The position numbers and the translations under genes were made by a program. The notes under the pieces were generated by a model. That model did no database searches, was not told the origin of the DNA, and saw only the letters and a program-made list of their open reading frames with translations. 10,859 nt of DNA from Alphaproteobacteria bacterium. GTDB taxonomy: Bacteria; Pseudomonadota; Alphaproteobacteria; Sphingomonadales; Emcibacteraceae. Below, piece after piece: positions 1-6,220 of this stretch; the first letter of the stretch is position 1; each line of letters opens with the position of its first letter. The stretch is from assembly GCA_002401545.1 (NCBI GenBank), contig NVTJ01000004.1, forward strand, positions 20,024-30,882. The letters are read 5' to 3'.

Positions 1-218
1 TAATGAATTTCTCTTTGCTGCCGGGTCGCTTTCAGAAGTCCGGCCCGCTTGAGTATTCCCAGATGCCCGGAAAGCGTTGACGGCACAATATCCAGCAGAC
101 GGGAAATTTCACCAACGGGAAGTCCGTCGGGCTGCTTGCGCACCAGCAAGCGGAATATGGCCAGCCGGCTGTCCTGCGCCAGTGCCGAAAAATTTTCTAT
201 GGCAAGTTCTTGATTCAT
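1..218 (-). CDS. arsR: ArsR-family winged-helix repressor, partial (C-terminus outside window)
   Basis: The reading frame starts at the ATG complementary to 216-218 and runs off the left edge after 72 codons, so about a third of a usual ArsR protein is missing. The protein begins MNQELAIENFSALAQDSRLA, followed by a helix-turn-helix (GEISRLLDIVPSTLSGHLGI, about residues 36-55) and then LKRAGLL; both are typical of the ArsR/SmtB fold. It should be a dimeric cytoplasmic repressor released by a metal or metalloid. It is divergent from acr3, which makes an arsenite-responsive role likely. No cysteine occurs in the visible 72 residues, so the classical ELCVCD arsenite site in the recognition-helix region is absent and any sensing cysteines must be C-terminal. 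No clear Shine-Dalgarno sequence precedes the ATG. The family is secure; arsenic as the inducer is inferred from context. Confidence 0.88.
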   Translation of the reverse strand, partial: MNQELAIENFSALAQDSRLAIFRLLVRKQPDGLPVGEISRLLDIVPSTLSGHLGILKRAGLLKATRQQREIH

Positions 219-221
219 GCC

Positions 222-234
222 GCGATAATATCGC
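222..234. promoter_or_regulatory. 13-bp perfect palindrome just upstream of arsR start
   Basis: GCGATA, a single A, then TATCGC form a perfect inverted repeat only 3 bp upstream of the arsR ATG. Such a site could let ArsR or another regulator block arsR expression directly. Regulatory function is inferred from symmetry and position. Confidence 0.4.
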
Positions 235-258
235 AATTAACAAATTTTCCAAGCGGAA

Positions 259-293
259 ATATATTGACAATTCGATATATGCCGTAGTATCAA
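259..293 (+). promoter_or_regulatory. acr3 promoter with overlapping 22-bp palindromic operator
   Basis: A candidate -35 TTGACA (264-269) is followed after 18 bp by TATCAA (288-293), a moderate -10 for acr3. The -35 lies inside an imperfect palindrome at 259-280 with half-sites ATATATTGA and TCGATATAT. The six outer bases on each side match perfectly. Symmetric AT-rich operators overlapping the promoter are usual for ArsR-family repressors, so this is the best candidate operator for the divergent pair. The exact transcription start is unknown. Confidence 0.5.
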
Positions 294-322
294 ATAATAG
301 ATCATGACAAGGGTAAGAACAT

Positions 323-1348
323 ATGAGTATTTTTGAGCGTTATTTATCACTTTGGGTTGGCCTCTGTATCATTGCCGGAGTTATATTCGGCAACCTGTTA
401 CCGGGATTATTCATCACAATTGCTGACCTTGAACTGGCCCATGTTAATTTGGTGGTCGCTGTGCTGATCTGGATAATGATCTACCCCATGATGGTACAAA
501 TTGACTTTTCCGCCATAAAAGATGTGGGCAAACGCCCCCGGGGCCTGATGTTAACCCTGACGATCAACTGGCTGATCAAACCCTTTTCCATGGCAGCTCT
601 GGGCTGGTTGTTTTTCAGGGTTATTTTCGTTGACCTGGTGGACCCGCAAACGGCCAATGAATATATCGCGGGCATGATATTACTGGGAGTTGCCCCCTGC
701 ACCGCCATGGTATTTGTCTGGAGCCATATGGTCAAAGGTGATCCCAATTACACATTGGTACAGGTATCGGTCAATGACCTTATCATGATCTTCGCCTTTG
801 CCCCCATAGCGGCCTTTCTGCTGGGAATCAGCGATATTGCCGTGCCGTGGGAAACCCTGCTCTATTCCGTAATTTTATATGTCCTTCTGCCTTTGATTGC
901 CGGTTATTTCACCCGCAGGAAGCTGGACAAAAAAAATGATCATGAACATCTGAACCGGTTTATTCAGCGGCTTAAGCCTTGGTCGATGATTGGTTTGCTG
1001 GCGACTGTTGTCCTGCTGTTTGGCTTTCAGGCAGAAACCATAATCAATCAGCCGCTGGCGATTATACTGATCGCTATTCCGCTGTTACTGCAAACATATG
1101 GCATTTTTGCCATCGCTTACGGTGCGGCCAGAGCCATGAAGCTACCCCATGATATTGCGGCACCGGCCTGCCTGATTGGCACCTCCAATTTCTTTGAACT
1201 GGCCGTCGCCGTTGCCATATCACTGTTCGGACTTCATTCGGGGGCGGCGCTGGCCACTGTGGTCGGGGTATTGGTTGAAGTTCCGGTCATGCTGTCTCTG
1301 GTCGCCATTGCCAACCGGACCCGCCATTGGTTTACTCCACCGCAATAA
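323..1348 (+). CDS. acr3: Arsenite efflux permease of the ACR3 family
   Basis: This is a 341-residue inner-membrane carrier that expels arsenite As(III), using the proton gradient. About ten hydrophobic segments span the whole protein, as expected for ACR3 (bile acid:sodium symporter superfamily). Family marks are LWVGLCIIAGVIFG near the N-terminus, the APCTAMVFVWS block with the conserved transport cysteine at residue 126, GTSNFFELAVA with the conserved glutamate at 292, and VLVEVPVM near 317-324. AAGGG (309-313) lies 9 nt before the ATG and supports this start. The gene is divergent from arsR and overlaps the convergent amidohydrolase gene by 17 bp at its 3' end. No arsenate reductase is in the window, so arsC, if present, lies elsewhere. 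Length and motifs are normal and confidence is high. Confidence 0.95.
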   Translation: MSIFERYLSLWVGLCIIAGVIFGNLLPGLFITIADLELAHVNLVVAVLIWIMIYPMMVQIDFSAIKDVGKRPRGLMLTLTINWLIKPFSMAALGWLFFRVIFVDLVDPQTANEYIAGMILLGVAPCTAMVFVWSHMVKGDPNYTLVQVSVNDLIMIFAFAPIAAFLLGISDIAVPWETLLYSVILYVLLPLIAGYFTRRKLDKKNDHEHLNRFIQRLKPWSMIGLLATVVLLFGFQAETIINQPLAIILIAIPLLLQTYGIFAIAYGAARAMKLPHDIAAPACLIGTSNFFELAVAVAISLFGLHSGAALATVVGVLVEVPVMLSLVAIANRTRHWFTPPQ

Positions 1349-2633
1349 CACCGCGAACCATGACAAAATCAGGTTTCAGCAAGGTGGATATATCCTTCAA
1401 TGGATTGCCACTGGCCGCAATAATGTCTGCTGATTTGCCTTTTTCAAGCGTCCCGATGCTGCGGGTCAGATCCAGCAGGTCAGCGGCACTGACTGTCGCC
1501 GAAATAAGCACATCCTTTGCACTCATTCCGGCCTTGACCATCAGAACAAGTTCCCGGCCATTGATGCCATGCCTGCTGACCCCGCTATCGGTACCGAAAG
1601 CTATCTTGACACCACTTTTATAGGCCAGATACAGGGCTTTGGCCATCACCGGTCCCACCTGTTTGGCCTTTGCCGCAACTTCGGGAATGAAAAACCCCGG
1701 TTTATTCACCGCAATGTCAACCACAGTTGCCCCGGCAAGCAGGGTCGGCACCAGATAGGCCCCGGTCTTCTTGAATAATTTAATGCTTCCCTTATCAAGG
1801 AATGAGCCATGTTCAATGGAATCAACCCCCGCCCTCAGCGCTGCATCTATGCCACCTTTACCGTGGGCATGGGCGGCAACCTTCCGGCCCATGGCATGGG
1901 CGCTTTGCACAATCGCCGCCTGTTCCGCATCGGTGAATTGCTGGCCAGTACCGGTGGCAATCTTGCTCAATACGCCCCCGGTTGCCACATATTTAATCAT
2001 ATCTGCACCGTATTTTATCTGGTCCCGGACCGCACGACGACAATCATCCGCGCCATTGCAAATACCGCTGTGAGGTTTGCCAAAGACATCCGGGCGGAAG
2101 CCGTTGGCATCACCATGTCCGCCAAGGGGTGACAATGTCAGACCGCCTGCCACAATGCGCGGCCCGAGTATTTGGCCCTTGCGGATGCTATTGCGCAGTG
2201 CAAAGACCGCTTCGCGTGGCCCGCCCACATTTCGGATGGTGGTGAATCCGGCATTTAGTATCCGTCTGGCATAAACCGTGCCGATGAGGGCATATTCTGA
2301 CTCGGTAGTTGTAACGGATTTTTCCCGGGAATGCGGTTCCATTTCACCGGTCACATGAGTATGGCTGTCGATCATGCCTGCCATGACAAACTGGTCTTTC
2401 AGGTCAATGATTTTCACATTCTGCGCTAAATCAAATTTGGTTAAATAGCCTTCTCGAACAGCAACGATCTTGTCGTTTTTCACCACAATAGTCTGTTTCG
2501 CCTTCGCGGGCTTTCTGGCATCAGCCAGCAAAGTCCCCGCATGAATGATCAACCATGTGTCCGCCTGAGCATTGGAGATAACTATCCCAAGCGAGATGCT
2601 GGCGGTGAGCGCCATTAAAAACAGTTTTTTCAT
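1332..2633 (-). CDS. Exported metal-dependent amidohydrolase (prolidase-like)
   Basis: This 433-residue protein has the metal ligands of the amidohydrolase superfamily: HxH at H91/H93 (DSHTHV), a lysine suited to carboxylation at K214 (MIKYVATGG), histidines at 255/257 (AHAHG) and 275 (EHG), and the catalytic aspartate D349 (GTDSG). A binuclear zinc-type site is therefore likely. The first 24 residues form a signal peptide ending AQA, so it should act in the periplasm or outside. The nearest described relatives are microbial Xaa-Pro dipeptidase or Xaa-Arg/Lys carboxypeptidase-type amidohydrolases; the substrate here cannot be read from sequence. The gene starts 7 bp after the DUF2182 stop, so it is the last gene of that operon. 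The Shine-Dalgarno is weak (GGGA about 11 nt upstream), suggesting reliance on upstream translation. Its 3' end overlaps acr3 on the other strand. Confidence 0.88.
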   Translation of the reverse strand: MKKLFLMALTASISLGIVISNAQADTWLIIHAGTLLADARKPAKAKQTIVVKNDKIVAVREGYLTKFDLAQNVKIIDLKDQFVMAGMIDSHTHVTGEMEPHSREKSVTTTESEYALIGTVYARRILNAGFTTIRNVGGPREAVFALRNSIRKGQILGPRIVAGGLTLSPLGGHGDANGFRPDVFGKPHSGICNGADDCRRAVRDQIKYGADMIKYVATGGVLSKIATGTGQQFTDAEQAAIVQSAHAMGRKVAAHAHGKGGIDAALRAGVDSIEHGSFLDKGSIKLFKKTGAYLVPTLLAGATVVDIAVNKPGFFIPEVAAKAKQVGPVMAKALYLAYKSGVKIAFGTDSGVSRHGINGRELVLMVKAGMSAKDVLISATVSAADLLDLTRSIGTLEKGKSADIIAASGNPLKDISTLLKPDFVMVRGVIAVE

Positions 2634-2640
2634 TATTTTA

Positions 2641-3441
2641 TTATCCCATACTTGAAAAATTATAATTCAAGATATATCCCCCTGTGCCAATTAAAGCAAG
2701 ACCACCACCGTATCCAACCCAATGCCCCTGCGGTACAAGCTTTTCAAACAGCACGAAAACTGCCAGACCGGCAATCCAGTACAGGTTCATAATACCGCCG
2801 AAAAACAGCAGTGCCATTAGAAACCAGCAGCAGCCAAGACAGAAAACACCATGCTCGGCCCCCATGAGAAAGGCCCCGCCTCTGCCGACCCGGCGCCGTT
2901 CTGTCAGATACCGGACCGGTTCGCGGCAATGATTAAGACAGGCCCGCTTCAGGGGGGTGAATTGGTAAATCCCCGCTGCCAACAATATGCCCGCGCCGAG
3001 ATATTGACTTGTCACCATCATGGTCACGGGTGAGGCCAGAGAACGAAACTCCAGCACCCATTGCAATAATGTCGCGAGAAAACTGAAACCGGCCCATACA
3101 ACAAGATACCCCAGCAAAAAAAGAGCCGCCTTAAGGGCGACGTCTTTGCCATCCTTCATTTGCCGGTTCAATGCTGTGTACAGAAGAACAGTTGGCGAGG
3201 CGCTGGGCACCATCATGGCAATCATCATCACCCACCACATGAAAAATACCAGAATGAAATAACCCGACGTCCATTGTGCCGGCATCATCATCGGCATACT
3301 CTTGCTGTTGGTCATTTCGATCGCCGACATTTGCATGCCAACACCAAATACGGTGTATAGAACAGACAATATAACGATTAGCAAAAGACCGATAATGACG
3401 ATCCAGCGGTCCTGCCTGAGAAGCCCTTCAACCCCGGTCAT
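2641..3441 (-). CDS. DUF2182 integral membrane protein, predicted metal-binding
   Basis: This 266-residue polytopic membrane protein belongs to the DUF2182 family (COG5486), whose function I do not know to be established. Family marks are FFMWWVMMIAMMVPSASPTV (67-84), YQFTPLKRACLNHC (159-172) and GVFCLGCCWFLM (198-209). Potential soft-metal ligands are many: C168, H171, C172, H197, C201, C204 and C205. A Met-rich stretch between the first two membrane segments holds seven methionines in residues 36-53. There are about six hydrophobic segments and no cleavable signal. The start codon overlaps the DUF1326 stop (ATGA), so the two are translationally coupled. DUF2182 and DUF1326 genes are known to co-occur. 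A role in handling copper or another thiophilic metal is inference only. Confidence 0.9.
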   Translation of the reverse strand: MTGVEGLLRQDRWIVIIGLLLIVILSVLYTVFGVGMQMSAIEMTNSKSMPMMMPAQWTSGYFILVFFMWWVMMIAMMVPSASPTVLLYTALNRQMKDGKDVALKAALFLLGYLVVWAGFSFLATLLQWVLEFRSLASPVTMMVTSQYLGAGILLAAGIYQFTPLKRACLNHCREPVRYLTERRRVGRGGAFLMGAEHGVFCLGCCWFLMALLFFGGIMNLYWIAGLAVFVLFEKLVPQGHWVGYGGGLALIGTGGYILNYNFSSMG

Positions 3442-4076
3442 GCGGCCTTTCGAACGGGGCCATTATTGTTATGGTGGAACTTGTTGAATTGACCATAGCT
3501 GTCTTTAAGGCTCAACTTGATCTCGCCGACTGCCTCGGTGCTGGCACTGCCCATCTCGGCTATGTCATATTCAAAGCCATGGGGCAAATCAATGCGCACG
3601 CGATGTTCTTCGCCTGTTATGGGATTGCGAATAGGCTCCCCCGTTGTCTCAAAAATACCGGGCACTATAATTTTTCCAATCCGCCCCTCTATATCAATCT
3701 CCAATGTTATGGATTTTGACAAGGTTGTAAACTTGGTTGGACACATGGCCGAATAAATCGACCATACCGTAGACATGGGGTCCGTTTCTTCACCATGAAG
3801 GATTTGAACGATAGCATCACGCTGTGCGGTACTGGCCCCTTCGTCAACAATGAGTTGCATTTTCCCGTTACCTTCATGAACCGGACCGGGCCACCAGACA
3901 ACCATGGCCGCCGTGACCCCGTCCATAGTGACATCACCAAAACGCCCCTTGTTAATCTGAAGGGCCAGAACAGCTTCACAGCTGCCATGTGTTGGTAAAG
4001 CATTAAACTGGCAGGGACAGCCATAATCGCAATTGCAATTGCCAAATGAAGCACCCTCTATTTCCCAAGGTATCAT
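3438..4076 (-). CDS. DUF1326 domain protein with N-terminal cysteine cluster
   Basis: This 212-residue soluble protein matches DUF1326 (COG5588), a family of unknown function found next to DUF2182 genes. The diagnostic feature is a cysteine cluster near the N-terminus, C14, C16, C20 and C22 in the pattern CxCxxxCxC, followed by C33, with a further C112 in SAMCPTKF. These residues could bind a metal or cofactor. No signal peptide or membrane segment is seen, so it is probably cytoplasmic. A strong GGAGGA Shine-Dalgarno (4082-4087) lies about 5 nt before the ATG. It is the first gene of the operon and its stop overlaps the DUF2182 start. The C-terminus is His/Asn rich (FHHNNNGP). Family assignment is firm; function is unknown. 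Confidence 0.9.
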   Translation of the reverse strand: MIPWEIEGASFGNCNCDYGCPCQFNALPTHGSCEAVLALQINKGRFGDVTMDGVTAAMVVWWPGPVHEGNGKMQLIVDEGASTAQRDAIVQILHGEETDPMSTVWSIYSAMCPTKFTTLSKSITLEIDIEGRIGKIIVPGIFETTGEPIRNPITGEEHRVRIDLPHGFEYDIAEMGSASTEAVGEIKLSLKDSYGQFNKFHHNNNGPVRKAA

Positions 4077-4152
4077 CTTTTTCCTCCAAAATAAATTAAC
4101 CCTCTATTTAACATAACATATATTAATGGTATTTAATATTATGTCAGTGTTT
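4077..4152 (-). promoter_or_regulatory. AT-rich promoter region of the DUF1326 operon
   Basis: This 76-bp gap separates the cytidylyltransferase stop from the DUF1326 start. Read on the minus strand it has CTGACA (complement of 4142-4147) as a weak -35, followed by AT-rich sequence with TATA-like elements, and then the GGAGGA ribosome site. An inverted repeat ATATTAA (4120-4126) / TTAATAT (4133-4139) with a 6-nt spacer sits in the core promoter area and could be an operator. No strong terminator for the upstream inositol operon is visible, so read-through is possible. Confidence 0.4.
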
Positions 4153-4872
4153 CTACAGGCGGCCTTCATCCACATAGACAATGGCCTTGCCGTAGGCTGT
4201 GGGGTCATCCACATCAAGCCACAGGCGGCCCTCAATATCAAAGGTGCGGGCCTTGTCCCAACTGCCCAGAACATTCATCGCCCCGCTGATACTGTCATCA
4301 CCTTCACGCGCGCTATGCTCCAGCGCCTCAAACATCACGTCATGGCAATAAAATATTCCCGTATCAAAGGCGTTATAGTCGCGGATAACCTTGCCAATAT
4401 TTTCAATGCGGCTGCGGGTGCAGTTGACGCGCGTCACATCTTCAAGATCAATCACCGGATTTTCAATGTTATAATCAACGCAGAGGGTCACGGTTTCTAA
4501 TTGATGATCATAGGCCAGCAGGGATTTGATGATCTGTGGGTCAAACAGATGGTCGCTCATGGTCAGGATGAACGGGCCTTCAATGACGCCTTTGGCTTTC
4601 AATACGGAAATGCCGTTGGAAAGCTCCCAGTCCTCATTGATAATATGAGTGATAGAAATATTTTCCCGTTCCGCCAGCACATCCAGAAATGAGCGTACCT
4701 TGGTGCCCCGGTAACCGGTGACAACAAAAAAATCATCAACACCACCGGCGCGAAGATTTTTAATCACCCGCTCAATAATCGGTACGCCATTCAGTTCGAG
4801 CAGGGGTTTGATATCCCCCTTCTCGCGCATTCTGGTTCCCTGGCCAGCCGCAGCTATCAAACACTTCATCAT
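4153..4872 (-). CDS. CTP:inositol-1-phosphate cytidylyltransferase-like protein (IPCT)
   Basis: This is a 239-residue sugar-nucleotidyltransferase-fold enzyme. The signature AAGQGTRM (8-15) with K22 binds the nucleotide. FILTMSDHLF (101-110) carries the metal-binding D107, and LWLDVDDP (217-224) carries the C-terminal aspartates. From memory, these blocks and IGKVIRDYNAFDTG (159-172) match the IPCT domain of archaeal bifunctional IPCT/DIPPS proteins, so the likely reaction is CTP plus myo-inositol-1-phosphate to CDP-inositol. The preceding inositol-phosphate synthase gene supports this. Unlike the archaeal fusions, no CDP-alcohol phosphotransferase domain follows. Two adjacent ATGs are possible starts; AAGG lies 4 nt from the first (4872) and 7 nt from the second (4869), so 4869 is equally plausible. 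A related phosphocholine or other cytidylyltransferase activity is the main alternative. Confidence 0.83.
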   Translation of the reverse strand: MMKCLIAAAGQGTRMREKGDIKPLLELNGVPIIERVIKNLRAGGVDDFFVVTGYRGTKVRSFLDVLAERENISITHIINEDWELSNGISVLKAKGVIEGPFILTMSDHLFDPQIIKSLLAYDHQLETVTLCVDYNIENPVIDLEDVTRVNCTRSRIENIGKVIRDYNAFDTGIFYCHDVMFEALEHSAREGDDSISGAMNVLGSWDKARTFDIEGRLWLDVDDPTAYGKAIVYVDEGRL

Positions 4873-4890
4873 ATGACCTTTATCTGTTGA

Positions 4891-6018
4891 TTATTCAGCA
4901 GCACTCAAGGCGCTGACACGGCTTGCGATAAATTCTTCAGTCATCTCATAAGCCTGATCATCGGTAAATTGCTTGGGCGGATGCTTGCAGAAATAAGCGG
5001 ACGCGCCATGAATAATACCGCCTTCACCATTGAGCAAGGCCAGCTTGCAACAGCGAATCATGTCAATGGCAACACCGGCAGAGTTAGGGCTGTCTTCCAC
5101 ACTCAGCCGCAGCTCTATATTCATCGGCACACCGCCAAACAGGTCACCTTCCATGCGCAGGAAGCAAAGTTTGTTATCATTTTGCCATGGAATATAGTCC
5201 GAGGGGCCAATATGGATATTATCGGGATGCAAACGCACGCCAGCCACGGACTGCACGGCTTCGGTCTTGGAAATTTTCTTTGATTCCAGACGGTCCTGAT
5301 TTTTCATATTCAGAAAGTCAGTATTCCCGCCCGTGTTCAACTGATATGTGCGTTCCAGAACGACACCACGCTTGGCGAACAGGTCGGTCAGGGTACGATG
5401 TGTGATGGTCGCGCCCAGTTGAGCCTTGATATCATCACCGATAAGGGGAAGTTTTGCGGCCTTGAATCTTTCCGCCCATTCCGGGTTGGAAGCGATGAAT
5501 ACCGGCATATTGTTAATGAAAGCAATACCCGCTTCCAAAGCACATTCCGCATAGAATTTAGCGGCTTCTTCCGAACCCACCGGCATATAGTTAGTGAGAA
5601 TTTCGGCACCGCTTTCTTTCAACTCACGAACAATGTCTTCCTTGGTGGCAGAAGGAATATCAGCCACAAGAAACGTGCGGTCATCGTCATAATTAGCCAT
5701 ATGAGGGGAAATACCATCAAGGATATTACCCATTTTAACGATCGTACCACTTTTAGGCAGGTCACCATGGAAAACTATGGTGCAGTTGGGTTTTTCAAAG
5801 ATGGCTTCATTGACGTCTTTGCCCACTTTGCGCTTATCAACATCAAAAGCGGCAACCACGTCAATATCACAGGGACGATAGCCCCCGATTTCCCAGTGCA
5901 TCAGGCCGGGAACCCGTTTGGCATCACCAACCCGGTCCGGAGTATAATAGTAAATACCCTGAATCAGAGAGCTGGCACAGTTACCAATGCCGGCAATTGC
6001 TATTTTTATTTTTGACAT
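4891..6018 (-). CDS. ino1: Inositol-3-phosphate synthase (myo-inositol-1-phosphate synthase)
   Basis: This 375-residue cytosolic enzyme converts glucose-6-phosphate to inositol phosphate with tightly bound NAD. The N-terminal Rossmann motif is IAGIGNCASSLIQG (8-21), the classic GxGNCASS of this family. Further blocks are NYMPVGSEEAAKFYAECA (143-160), PLIGDDIKAQLGAT (191-204), ESKKISKT (245-252), HIGPSDYIPW (269-278) and DSPNSAGVAIDM (309-320). The size and these blocks resemble the short actinobacterial and archaeal type rather than the longer eukaryotic one. AAGGT lies 7 nt upstream of the ATG. The cytidylyltransferase gene starts 18 bp downstream, so the two form an operon making CDP-inositol. 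The promoter and leader lie in 6019-6220, shared with the divergent FKBP gene. Confidence 0.95.
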   Translation of the reverse strand: MSKIKIAIAGIGNCASSLIQGIYYYTPDRVGDAKRVPGLMHWEIGGYRPCDIDVVAAFDVDKRKVGKDVNEAIFEKPNCTIVFHGDLPKSGTIVKMGNILDGISPHMANYDDDRTFLVADIPSATKEDIVRELKESGAEILTNYMPVGSEEAAKFYAECALEAGIAFINNMPVFIASNPEWAERFKAAKLPLIGDDIKAQLGATITHRTLTDLFAKRGVVLERTYQLNTGGNTDFLNMKNQDRLESKKISKTEAVQSVAGVRLHPDNIHIGPSDYIPWQNDNKLCFLRMEGDLFGGVPMNIELRLSVEDSPNSAGVAIDMIRCCKLALLNGEGGIIHGASAYFCKHPPKQFTDDQAYEMTEEFIASRVSALSAAE

Positions 6019-6065
6019 ATTTTATACCTTGTTATCTATTATTCATAAAGAATATTTAAGCACAC

Positions 6066-6093
6066 AAAAAGAAGGGAATAACTGTTTCCCTTC
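6066..6093 (-). terminator. Hairpin plus T-tract in the inositol-operon leader (attenuator-like)
   Basis: On the minus strand an 8-bp perfect stem GAAGGGAA / TTCCCTTC encloses a 7-nt loop and is followed directly by TTTTT (complement of 6066-6070). This is the shape of an intrinsic terminator. It sits about 48 nt before the inositol-phosphate synthase ATG, with no minus-strand gene upstream in the divergent gap. It could be a leader attenuator, the end of a small RNA, or a palindromic protein-binding site. The structure is seen in the sequence; function is inferred. Confidence 0.5.
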
Positions 6094-6131
6094 CCATAAT
6101 TTCAAATTTATGACACAGATATATCATAAAA

Positions 6132-6156
6132 ATTTAACAGGACAAGCATTTAACAG
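6132..6156. repeat. Two 9-bp direct repeats in the divergent promoter region
   Basis: ATTTAACAG occurs at 6132-6140 and again at 6148-6156, a 16-bp start-to-start spacing. Direct repeats between divergent promoters can be tandem activator or response-regulator sites. The rest of the 6019-6220 gap is AT-rich, and apart from these repeats and the hairpin I see no gene or strong consensus promoter in it. Confidence 0.35.
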
Positions 6157-6220
6157 TTACATGAGGCTGGTCTTTACGTTATAGCTCTTGCCCATAATCC
6201 ATAAAAAGAGAGAGTTCCAC

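Noticed and set aside
1..4076. A mobile arsenic-resistance island
   Set aside because: No integrase, transposase, tRNA target or flanking repeats are visible, and base composition looks similar to the rest of the window.
4126..4500. A 124-codon plus-strand frame antisense to the cytidylyltransferase gene
   Set aside because: No family features, and the opposite strand has a clearly conserved enzyme over the same bases.
5398..6015. A 205-codon open frame on the plus strand, antisense to the inositol-phosphate synthase gene
   Set aside because: It lies entirely within a well-conserved gene on the other strand, has no recognisable domain and no ribosome site. It is a shadow frame.
6188..6220. 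An 11-residue upstream extension of the FKBP lipoprotein from a TTG codon
   Set aside because: It adds charged residues before a typical lipoprotein signal peptide; ATG 6221 has a purine-rich ribosome site at good spacing.
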